A stretch of 27,140 bases of DNA from a virus, in IMG/VR virus record IMGVR_UViG_3300032820_000090, positions 1-27,140 of that record. One strand, 5' to 3'. This document shows positions 1 to 7,700 of the stretch, piece after piece. Position numbers and translations under genes: made by a program. The first letter of the stretch is position 1, and each line of letters starts with the position of its first letter. Below the pieces are notes generated by a model. That model was not told the DNA's origin, made no database searches, and saw only the letters and a program-made list of their open reading frames with translations.

Positions 1-1
1 T

Positions 2-178
2 GGAGATTTGAAACTAGCAGTATTGGACTTAGTTACATACTATCTAAAAGATGAACATAAGTTACGACAATCTATAGCAGGAGCTAGCTTACAGAACCAA
101 GGCAGCTCTACACAACGAGACAATGTATCTTTCCCAGATCACATTAAGCGAGTCTTAGACTTGTATAAGAACTTTTAA
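2..178 (+). CDS. Head-tail connector, gp6-like (3' end only)
   Basis: An open frame enters from the left edge and stops at 176-178, giving 58 visible C-terminal residues. They contain a helical stretch (LAVLDLVTYYLKDEH) followed near the end by FPDHIKRVLDLYKNF. This pattern, a long helix and then a proline-led helix ending in LxxYK, is typical of the C-terminus of HK97 gp6-like head-tail connector proteins, which form a ring beneath the portal. Its position just before a gp10-like protein and a tail terminator fits the usual neck order. The stop overlaps the next start by one base (TAATG), so translation is probably coupled. The N-terminal half lies outside the window, so the family call rests on the tail end and the context. 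Confidence 0.6.
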   Translation, partial: GDLKLAVLDLVTYYLKDEHKLRQSIAGASLQNQGSSTQRDNVSFPDHIKRVLDLYKNF

Positions 179-1551
179 TGGCTGCACAAGATTTAGACAA
201 ATTAAAAGCTGAATTAACGTATTTACTCGAGAAGGAGTCAAAAGATTTTCGAGCCCAGAATTCAGATATAAAAGTACATAGCTTCGGATGTAGCGTAGCA
301 CAGGTTAAAAAAGAATGTATGGCTGAGCTTAAAAAGAGAGAAGCTACAAACCAAGCAGGACAAGTGTTGAAAGCATTAGAACGTATAGTTGATAAGCAAG
401 TTCCTATTATGGTTGCAAATATGTACAGAGATGCAAAACCGCACTTTGGCAAATTGTGCAAAGTGAAAATCGGAGGAAACACAACAGGTTTTAGAATTGT
501 ATTAGAGCCTAAAGACCGAGAAGCGGGCACCAAAATTTATGATAAAATAAGGGAATTTAAAGGCGGGAAGAAAGACAAAAAAGGGCACCAAGACGCACTT
601 ATAAAAGCTCTAATGAAAAAAATCGACGAGTTAAATACTCCTAATAAAAAAGGGGAAAGTAGAGGCATAGCACAGCTTGATCCGGTCCAGAAGCAGTTTT
701 TTAATATAGGGCACGATAAAGGGTACGCTGTTGTAGAGCAAATGCAAAGTAGGGCTGAGCATGCTTTATTTCAGTTTGATGCAACAGAGTATATGCCCGC
801 CGAATTATTTGAAAGTCTAGAAGTAATGGTTAGTAGAGAAAATAAAACAGACTTTGATGTAATAAGATGTAGTTTAGAGAGTAGTAGAGAGAATAAATCA
901 AAAGGGTCTTCTATAGAGCAGCCCCAATTTAATAAGATGAAAAGGGATTTACAAGCAATCCTAGATGCCATGGATGCAAATGAGTGGGTAAGGTTAGGAG
1001 GCTCTGATTCTAAATTAGAGAAAGTAGTTAAGAGAATACTAAATCCTTTTGCAAAAGCAGGAGCTAAAAGTAGTAAACTAAAAACAAATATAAAAGACGA
1101 AAAAATAAAGGATAAAAATTCTAAGGCAGCAAGAAAACAGCCTAAAAGAAAAAAAGTTACTATACTTCCTGCTTATGTTGATAAATTTGCTCCTAAATCA
1201 GGTCGAAAAGCAAAATCCAATGATAAGTCTGGTAGTTTGTTTAGTTATATGGCAATGATAAATAAAAAGCTGCCTTCAATGATAAAAAAGAATATGAGAG
1301 CCCCCCGCTTAGAAAACCAAAGTGGCAGATTTGCAGCGAGTGTTAAACTACAGGGCGTAAATACAACGCCTCAAGGGCACCCTAGCTTTGGGTATACTTA
1401 TGAAGAGGATCCGTACCAAATATTTGAGGTAGGAACAGGAAGCGCTCCTTGGGCTACTCCTCAAAGAGACCCGAGAAAGCTTATAGATGCCTCTATACGA
1501 GAAATAGCGGGACAAATGGCACTAGGAAGATTTTATACTAGGAGACTGTAG
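178..1551 (+). CDS. Neck / tail-completion protein, gp10-like, with long N-terminal extension
   Basis: Product of 457 residues. The last ~100 residues (about 355-457) look like an HK97-gp10-type neck or head-tail joining protein: helix LPSMIKKNM, then SGRFAASVKL, GHPSFGYTY, DPYQIFEVGTG and a final RDPRKLIDASIREI helix. Such proteins usually have 100-200 residues, so about 250-350 residues are extra. The extension is mostly predicted helical and charged. Around residues 292-350 it becomes very rich in lysine (KKAARK/PKRKK-like runs), probably a flexible basic linker. The start at 178 shares its A with the previous stop and has no clear ribosome binding site, which suggests translational coupling. 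Context (connector before, terminator after) supports a role at the neck. The function of the N-terminal part is unknown. Confidence 0.6.
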   Translation: MAAQDLDKLKAELTYLLEKESKDFRAQNSDIKVHSFGCSVAQVKKECMAELKKREATNQAGQVLKALERIVDKQVPIMVANMYRDAKPHFGKLCKVKIGGNTTGFRIVLEPKDREAGTKIYDKIREFKGGKKDKKGHQDALIKALMKKIDELNTPNKKGESRGIAQLDPVQKQFFNIGHDKGYAVVEQMQSRAEHALFQFDATEYMPAELFESLEVMVSRENKTDFDVIRCSLESSRENKSKGSSIEQPQFNKMKRDLQAILDAMDANEWVRLGGSDSKLEKVVKRILNPFAKAGAKSSKLKTNIKDEKIKDKNSKAARKQPKRKKVTILPAYVDKFAPKSGRKAKSNDKSGSLFSYMAMINKKLPSMIKKNMRAPRLENQSGRFAASVKLQGVNTTPQGHPSFGYTYEEDPYQIFEVGTGSAPWATPQRDPRKLIDASIREIAGQMALGRFYTRRL

Positions 1552-2003
1552 TGTCCAAAGATAGATTGTACACCTCTCGTAGGTCGGGGATAACCAAAGC
1601 TCTTGCAGATGCGGTAGCAAAGATAGATGGTAGAGGTTTATATTATCAAGCTGTCGCAGAAACCAGTCCTAGATTAAAGTTTTGGGATGAAGTGGAAGAA
1701 TTTCCTGCAATTCACTTAAACGCAGGATCAGAGACACGGCAGTATCAAACTGGTGGGTACAAAGATAGGTTTTTAACTGTAACAGTACGTTGCTATGTAA
1801 ACCAAGAGGACTCAGTTTCCGCATTAGATGAGTTATTAGAAGATGTAGAAACAGTTCTTGAAGAAAACAGTAAGCTACTCTATCTTGATAGAAACGGGTT
1901 AGAACAGCATACTCATCAAATTACTATTCTCAGTATTGATACTGATGAAGGTGTACTAGATCCTCTTGGAGTTGGAGAAATCCTGATAGAGGTTCGTTAC
2001 TAA
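1551..2003 (+). CDS. Tail terminator / tail completion protein (gpU-like role)
   Basis: Product of 150 residues starting with GTG that overlaps the preceding TAG stop by one base; no upstream alternative is possible and the next in-frame ATG is far inside. The protein is compact alpha/beta: an N-terminal helix, a central strand segment FPAIHLNAG, a strand FLTVTVRCYV, a helix DELLEDVETVLEEN and a C-terminal pattern IDTDEGVLDPLGVGEILIEVRY-like (see 1921-2003). The helix followed by 'xxDEGxxxPxGxxxxxxxVxY' is common in phage tail terminator proteins, which cap the tube at the end that docks to the head. Size and place immediately before the tail tube gene agree. The call rests on pattern and context, without catalytic residues to test. 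Confidence 0.6.
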   Translation: MSKDRLYTSRRSGITKALADAVAKIDGRGLYYQAVAETSPRLKFWDEVEEFPAIHLNAGSETRQYQTGGYKDRFLTVTVRCYVNQEDSVSALDELLEDVETVLEENSKLLYLDRNGLEQHTHQITILSIDTDEGVLDPLGVGEILIEVRY

Positions 2004-2066
2004 GAAAATACTGACAAGAACAAACGTTCACGATTCAGTCTTTTCAAGATCATAGGGAGATAAACT

Positions 2067-3779
2067 ATGGCACAACAATTATATTTTAGCCGTGATACCC
2101 GGATGTTTGTACAGTTTAGAACTACAACTGAGAACACCGAGTTAGCCGCTGATTTGGCAAAAGGGGCTTTGTGGGAGATCCCTGTATTAGACGGATATAG
2201 TTTCTCACAAGCAACAAATACGTCAGAGATTGCTCTGGCAGAAATGGAAAGTAGTGCAGGTATAAGTAGACGAGGTCGTCGTATGTTTACTGACTCTCTT
2301 GCACCAGCCGAATGGTCGTTTAGTACATATGCACGTCCTTTTAAATCACTTGGGCAAAACGCTATTCAAACAAATGCGTATGATGGTGTTAAGGCTGCAG
2401 AACTTACTACAGGCGTAGATGTTCACGCGGTAGAAGAAGTTTTATGGGCTTCTATGTTTGGCGCAGATACTTATACCGCAGCTAGTAGTACCTTTACAAG
2501 AGGGGTACAAGCGGTATCAGGGCCTGTAATTACTCCAGCCCCTACTACAAGCACGATTGTTATAACTGAATCTAATAGATCAGCATTGCACTCATTTACT
2601 TTATTCTTCTTAATTGATACAGCAACGGCTAACCCCTTGCTTTATAGAATGCCAGAAGCTATTGTTAATGAAGTAAGTATTGATTTTGATGTTGACGGTA
2701 TTGCAACTCTTAATTGGACAGGTTTCGCTAAAGAAATCCAAGATAATTCAGAGAAATTAGGAATATCAAGTACGCATGAAGCTACCGTATCTGGTGGTAG
2801 AGTTGGTGGCGGTAACCTTGTAGTGGGAGACCTTATTATTGACACAGGTAATTCAAGGGCTATTCATATAGCTACTAATGTTGGCTCATCTACTGCTACT
2901 ACAACGCAGGCCATCGATGAAGCTACTACTAGTACTCAAAACTTTATTCGTAACCGGCTTACTGGTGTAACTATTGAAACCGCTGATGCTGCAGATAAAG
3001 TAACAGGCACTTTCCCAGGGGCGTACGCTACTATTTCAGCTATAGATGCAGTCAATGATGTTTTAACAACTTCTGATGTACATAACTTTACAACAGGGGA
3101 TCAAGTCTATGTTATTGGAGCTACAGGAAATACAACCTTTAATGGGCTTCATAAATTCGTACGTGTAGGGGATCAAACGGGAACTTATGATGGTGGTACT
3201 AATGCTACTACAGAATTCTCTTTATATGATAGCAAAGCTGAAGCAGAACTCCTAGGTAATGCTGGAGGAAGAGTTATATGTACAGGAACTTATAATGCTA
3301 ATACAGGTGTGGTCGCAAACGGTAAGTATAGTTTGACAATGACTGGTGGTAGTTTTAATATTGGAAATAATATTAGCTATCTTGTACCGGAAGAATTGGG
3401 AGCAATTAACAAGCCGCTTGAACACGTAACAGGTACACGAACTGCTACGGGTTCTGCAACTTGTTATTTAACTCTTGAAGATACTGACAGTAGTAATGGT
3501 ACTTCTAGACAGTTCTTTAATGACCTAGTAGGTACAGGTGCAATGGCTAAAGTTGTGAACAAGTTTAAAGTTGAAATGCACGTTGGTGGTACGGCTGCTA
3601 CAGCTAACACTACTGACCCCGCATTGAAAGTTACTTTTCCAACTGCCCACATCGAAGTCCCGTCCCACTCTGTTGAGGATGTGATTTCTCTTGAAACCAA
3701 CTTCACCGCGCTTCCTACAGACTTTGGAGCCGCTGACGAAATAACTAGTTTAGAGTATAGACCTCCCTCTAGTTACTAA
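2067..3779 (+). CDS. Major tail tube protein with inserted decoration domain
   Basis: Product of 570 residues. It is probably the structural subunit that stacks into the tail tube. It begins MAQQLYFSRDTRMFVQF and has many beta segments, including the WEIPVLDGYSF and RRMFTDSLAPAEWSFSTYARP regions seen in large phage tube proteins. About residues 316-410 look like an insertion: TTSDVHNFTTGDQVYVIG, FNGLHKF and TEFSLYDS fit the small beta fold often annotated as 'E1 FCCH-like' in phage structural proteins. The core then resumes with KYSLTMTGGSF. Typical tube proteins have 150-300 residues, so this one is large. A 63-nt gap precedes it, with an AGGGAGA ribosome binding site at about 2054-2060. A strong hairpin follows directly, consistent with separate, abundant expression. 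The tube assignment is good; the insert assignment is moderate. Confidence 0.75.
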   Translation: MAQQLYFSRDTRMFVQFRTTTENTELAADLAKGALWEIPVLDGYSFSQATNTSEIALAEMESSAGISRRGRRMFTDSLAPAEWSFSTYARPFKSLGQNAIQTNAYDGVKAAELTTGVDVHAVEEVLWASMFGADTYTAASSTFTRGVQAVSGPVITPAPTTSTIVITESNRSALHSFTLFFLIDTATANPLLYRMPEAIVNEVSIDFDVDGIATLNWTGFAKEIQDNSEKLGISSTHEATVSGGRVGGGNLVVGDLIIDTGNSRAIHIATNVGSSTATTTQAIDEATTSTQNFIRNRLTGVTIETADAADKVTGTFPGAYATISAIDAVNDVLTTSDVHNFTTGDQVYVIGATGNTTFNGLHKFVRVGDQTGTYDGGTNATTEFSLYDSKAEAELLGNAGGRVICTGTYNANTGVVANGKYSLTMTGGSFNIGNNISYLVPEELGAINKPLEHVTGTRTATGSATCYLTLEDTDSSNGTSRQFFNDLVGTGAMAKVVNKFKVEMHVGGTAATANTTDPALKVTFPTAHIEVPSHSVEDVISLETNFTALPTDFGAADEITSLEYRPPSSY

Positions 3780-3809
3780 AGCTTAAGGGGCTTCGGCCCC
3801 CTTTGCTTT
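3778..3809 (+). terminator. Hairpin terminator with cUUCGg tetraloop
   Basis: The stem GGGGC/GCCCC (3787-3791 with 3796-3800) closes a TTCG loop, the extra-stable C(UUCG)G tetraloop. A bulged C lets AA/TT pairs extend it, and AAAGC (3778-3782) pairs with GCTTT (3805-3809) beyond a small internal loop. The stop codon of the tube gene lies at the base of the stem. The tract after the stem is pyrimidine-rich but has no long T run, so efficiency is uncertain. It separates the tube gene from the promoter at 3830. Confidence 0.75.
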
Positions 3810-3829
3810 CACCATCTTAAAAATACTTC

Positions 3830-3858
3830 TTGACATTTATTGTCTTATACAGTATAAT
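3830..3858 (+). promoter_or_regulatory. Consensus sigma70-type promoter upstream of the tail chaperone genes
   Basis: TTGACA at 3830-3835 and TATAAT at 3853-3858 are separated by exactly 17 bases, a perfect match to the bacterial housekeeping promoter. An A/T-rich stretch (TTAAAAATA) lies just upstream and may act as an UP-like element. It sits between the terminator after the tube gene and the chaperone start at 3888, whose AGGA ribosome binding site is at 3873-3876. It would drive the tape-measure and tail-tip genes separately from the head and tube genes. Confidence 0.85.
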
Positions 3859-3887
3859 TTAACTTTTAACCAAGGATATATTAACCC

Positions 3888-4331
3888 ATGCCAGAGTCAA
3901 AAACAACAAGTACTAAACCACAAGTTTCATTAAAGAGTCTAATGACTCCGAGCAAGACAGTTACAATAGAGTATCCCCGATTTGAGGGAATGACTGTTGA
4001 TTTATGTTATTTAGCACGTGAAGAGCTTGTAAAACTAAGAAAAAGGTGCCTTGGTACTAGATGGGATAAGAAAAATCATCAACCAATTGAAGAATTGGAT
4101 GACGATAAATTTATTGTAGAATACTGTAAAGCAGTTATAAAAGGGTGGAAAGGCTTAAAATACTCATACTTAGAAGAGCTTCTATTAGTGGATATCACTG
4201 GCCTTGATCCAGAAGACACTTTGCCGTTTACTCCGGATAATTCGGAATTGTTGATGAAGAATGCAACAGATTTCGATACTTGGGTAACTGAAACAGTAGG
4301 TGACCTTGAAAATTTTACCAAAAACAAGTAG
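3888..4331 (+). CDS. Tail assembly chaperone, lambda gpG-like (0-frame product)
   Basis: Product of 147 residues ending DLENFTKNK at TAG 4329-4331. It lies between the tube and tape-measure genes, where lambda G and its relatives sit, and has the expected size (about 140). The N-terminus is polar, followed by beta/alpha segments (VTIEYPRFEGMTVDLCYLAREELVKLRKR, positions 3960-4052) and an acidic C-terminal helix. Chaperones of this type bind the tape measure and recruit tube subunits, and are absent from the finished virion. The start has an AAGGA site 11 bases upstream and lies 30 bases downstream of a consensus promoter. The end carries a frameshift signal (4310-4352) that yields a longer GT-like form. 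Sequence similarity alone is weak; context and frameshift make the call strong. Confidence 0.85.
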   Translation: MPESKTTSTKPQVSLKSLMTPSKTVTIEYPRFEGMTVDLCYLAREELVKLRKRCLGTRWDKKNHQPIEELDDDKFIVEYCKAVIKGWKGLKYSYLEELLLVDITGLDPEDTLPFTPDNSELLMKNATDFDTWVTETVGDLENFTKNK

Positions 4332-4741
4332 TTGAAATACAAAAACTACTTGAAAGGTACGTTCAAGAACAAGGTAGCATAGATTTAGATAAATATCTAA
4401 AAATATGTGAACAAATGGGACAAGAGCCTGATCCCGCTAAAATGCCGCTCGACTCTTCGGAATTTCCTGAGGAAGTCCAAGTGGCATTTTTTATGTTCTC
4501 ATTTTTATCAGATAATTGGGACGGTATGTCAGGTAACTATATGGGCAAGGAGTGGTCTAGCTGTCAACATTTATTTGAAGTATATGAAGTAGAGGACCCT
4601 AAAACAGTATTATTTTTTATGAAGCTGTATGAGTATGTATTAGTAAAGTATAGAATGGATAAAGCTGAAGAAAAGCGTAAACAAGAAGAACGTAAATCGC
4701 AGCAAGGGGGTAAAACGTATACCCATAATGTAAGAGGCTAA
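3888..4741 (+). CDS. Frameshifted tail assembly chaperone, lambda gpGT-like fusion
   Basis: The -1 frame is open from 4310 to the stop at 4739-4741 and is best read as a fusion: 143 codons of the G-like gene up to TTT 4314-4316, then re-reading T4316 as the first base of TAC, giving ...ENF-YQKQVVEIQKLL... and 141 further codons, 284 residues in all. The T-like part contains a helical region, the conserved-looking LSDNWDGMSGNYMGKEW segment and a Lys/Glu/Arg-rich end (DKAEEKRKQEERK). An ATG at 4415 exists in this frame but has no ribosome binding site and would cut off about 33 coherent residues, so independent initiation is unlikely. In lambda the T part binds the tube protein while G binds the tape measure. 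The stop overlaps the tape-measure ATG (TAATG). Confidence 0.85.
4310..4352 (+). promoter_or_regulatory. Programmed -1 ribosomal frameshift signal
   Basis: The slippery heptamer A AAT TTT (4310-4316) fits the X XXY YYZ rule in the reading frame of the upstream gene. After an 8-nt spacer (4317-4324) comes a perfect 9-bp stem, CAAGTAGTT (4325-4333) with AACTACTTG (4344-4352), around a 10-nt A-rich loop. The 0-frame stop TAG (4329-4331) lies inside the 5' arm. The -1 frame has a stop TGA at 4307-4309, directly touching the heptamer, so slippage can only be productive at or after this site. Spacer and stem lengths match known signals. Confidence 0.88.
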
Positions 4742-7700
4742 TGGCTAAGAAGAACCAAGTATATATCGATATAATAGTTGATGATGATGGCACTACTAAG
4801 CGAGTAGCTGTAGATGCTAAAAAGCTTGGTGTCGAGCTTGATAAATCTGCTAATGCCGCAGACAAAGGAGCAAAAGGTACCGATAAGTTATCTAGGTCTA
4901 ACAAAAATCTAGACAGGAACATGCGTGGAACGGCAAAAATGTCGGGAAACCAAACTAAAGAATTCTCAAAAATGCAACAAGGGATGGGTGGCCTTGTTGC
5001 AGTTTACGCTACTCTTGCAGCTCAAGTCTTTGCCGTATCTGCTGCTTTCCAGTTTTTACAAAGTGCAAGTAACATACGAAATTTAATAGCAGGGCAGGAA
5101 GCGTTAGGCGCCGTTACAGGTACTGCCTATAAAACTATTACAAGTAGTATTATTGCAGCAACTGATGCTCAAATAAACTACTCAGATGCTGCAAAAGCGG
5201 CTGCTATTGGAACTGCCGCAGGTCTTTCCGCAGGTCAACTAGAGAAATTAGGTACGGTAGCAAAACATGCTTCCTTTGCATTGGGTAGAGATTTAACAGA
5301 CTCATTTAATCGTCTTGTACGGGGTGTAACAAAAGCAGAACCAGAACTACTTGATGAACTAGGTATTATACTAAGACTTGAGACGGCTACAGCAAAGTAT
5401 GCAGATAGTATAGGAGTAAATGTTAATAGTTTAACCGCTTTTCAAAGAAGTCAAGCGGTTGCAAATGAAGTGTTAGAACAAGGAACTCGTAAATTTGGTG
5501 CTATCGAGGCTATGATGACTAAGGATGCAGCAGCTCTTGCTCAATTCACCAAATCTTTTGATGATTTATTTAACACTTTTAAAACCGGCATAATCAATCT
5601 ACTAGGCCCTATCCTTCAGTTTCTAAGTAAAAATACTCTGGCACTCACTGCTAGCTTGGCTTTATTTGCCATACCTATAGTAAAAGCAATCATACCTAAT
5701 TTAGATACATGGAGAGAGAAGCAAAACAAATTATTCATGGATCATCAACATGAGGCTGCTATTTATCTGGATAAGTCAATGGAGCAATCAAAAGCTCTTG
5801 AGCAACTTACTGATAATGAAACGAAACTCGCTGCCGCAAACAAAAAGACAGCGGAAGCGCAGAAGAAGAAAACAGACAAAGGTGGAGTAGGCTATGTGAG
5901 TGGCGGAGCAGGCTCCCCTCAAGCAAGAGCAGCAGCAAAAAAAGGGTTAAAATTAGCTCAAGAAGACTTAATCAAGCATACCCAGGTGCAGCGAGGTATT
6001 TTTAAAGGGTACACAGCTGACGAAGTTCGTATGGCTCAAATGTCGTATAATAAACGTACACAAATGGCAGAAACTCATACCCAGTTTGTACTTAGGAAGT
6101 GGAAGCAGATTAGTATTGGTGCTAAGATCATGTCGGCTTCAGTAAGAGCAAGCTGGGCTACTATGATGGGTAGCATGGTAGCTCTAACACAGGCTGGTGC
6201 TGCTGCTATGCAAAAGGCAATGTCAATGGCGGGGTGGATAGGCATTATAGTTATGATGGCTCAGCTCGGGAAACAGGGCTGGGACTGGCTGCATCCTCAG
6301 AGTGAGGAAGCGAAGAAAGCGGGAGAAACATTAGATGAGTTGAGTGAAAAATATAAAGATTTAGGGGCGGAAATGGAGAGGGCTGCTCATGCTCGCAAGA
6401 ATTTTACTACAGGATCTATGGATGCTACAAATATTGGGCAGGTAATGCAAAGCGCCGATATACCCGGTCTGGTAGATGACTTGAATGAGATGGCGGCGAT
6501 GGAAGATAAGACTAGTGAGAAGTTCAAAAACTTGTACGATAAGCTTAACCCCGTACTGTGGCAACTAACTAAAATAAATCCTGAATTCAGCAGACTGCAT
6601 CATGCCATGCATTTTGGATTACCAATTCAGGAGGAGCTGAAAAAGTCATTAAAGGGGATAGCTGAGGGCTACGTAGAGGTCGGTAGTACAATTTCGAATT
6701 TACCTGAGCTTTTAAGTAAGGCTAACGCATCTTTTACTTCTTTAACTAAAAGTTTAGTAAAATCTAATCCTTTAGACCAGTTTTTAACAGATGAAAAAGC
6801 TGCTATTGCTGGTTTGGAGATGGATAGGACAGCAAAAGAGGAAAAGATAGGGGTGTCTAAAATTGCCTTGGATGACGCAAAGAAATATGAGGTAGAGCAG
6901 GGAAAAATAGACAAAAGAATGTTAGCTGGTTTGAAAGGAACACATTCTGAGGCAATGAAGCTACATTGGGCGCAAGCAGATGAAGAAGAAAAGGCAGAAA
7001 TTCGTAAAGGTGGTTTTAATTTGTGGGGTGGTGCTGCCGGTTGGAGAGGGCTGGGGAAGGGTATCAGAACCGACCCCGTTCAACAACTTGATAAAACAGA
7101 GATGGATGCCGCCGAATTAGAGCTGGAAAGAAAACATGCTAAAAATATTGAACTGGAAAATGAGGCAGATGCAATATTGGAGACGAGAAAGAAAAGAGCG
7201 AAGGTATTTATAAAGTTAAGAAGTGAGCAATTAGCGCTTACCCGGAAAAGGATGGTACTAGAAAAAAAATCGATTCAAAATACTGTACTAGGGGTTACTT
7301 TAGAAGGAAAATTACATAATATAGCGCAAAAAAGACTAGCAGGTTCCAAAGCAATTAATAAAGCAGAAGATATGCTTGCGATAGCAAGGAAAGTAAAAGA
7401 GACGGAGTCATCTAATCTAAGTACCCTAGAAAAGCAAAATAATGCCGATATGGTAACTGCGGCCGAAGAGCAGTTAGAACTTGCTCAAGAACAGGAAAAA
7501 CTAAACGAGAGAAAAAGGAAGCAAAAAGAAGAAGACCTTAGGCTAGAAATTGCAATATTAGGAGTAACTTTAGCTATTGCGGCAAATAATAGGTCAATTG
7601 CTGCTTCAAGAGGTACAATAAAAAAGGAAGAAGCTATGGGAGGAGGTACTTGGGCTTCCCAGGGTATTATACATAAGGAGCAAAGAAAAATATTAGCTCT

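Noticed and set aside
2011-2040. Possible promoter in the 63-nt gap before the tube gene (CTGACA)
   Set aside because: No -10-like hexamer at 16-18 bases; the gap is explained by the ribosome binding site only.
4319-4325. Second slippery candidate C AAA AAC
   Set aside because: The first base breaks the X XXY YYZ rule in the P site, and it leaves zero spacer before the hairpin at 4325. A AAT TTT at 4310 has the right form and spacing.
4407-4592. Open frame of 61 codons overlapping the T-like part
   Set aside because: It has no ribosome binding site and lies within the -1 frame extension, whose continuous, sensible protein explains the DNA. Treated as a shadow frame.
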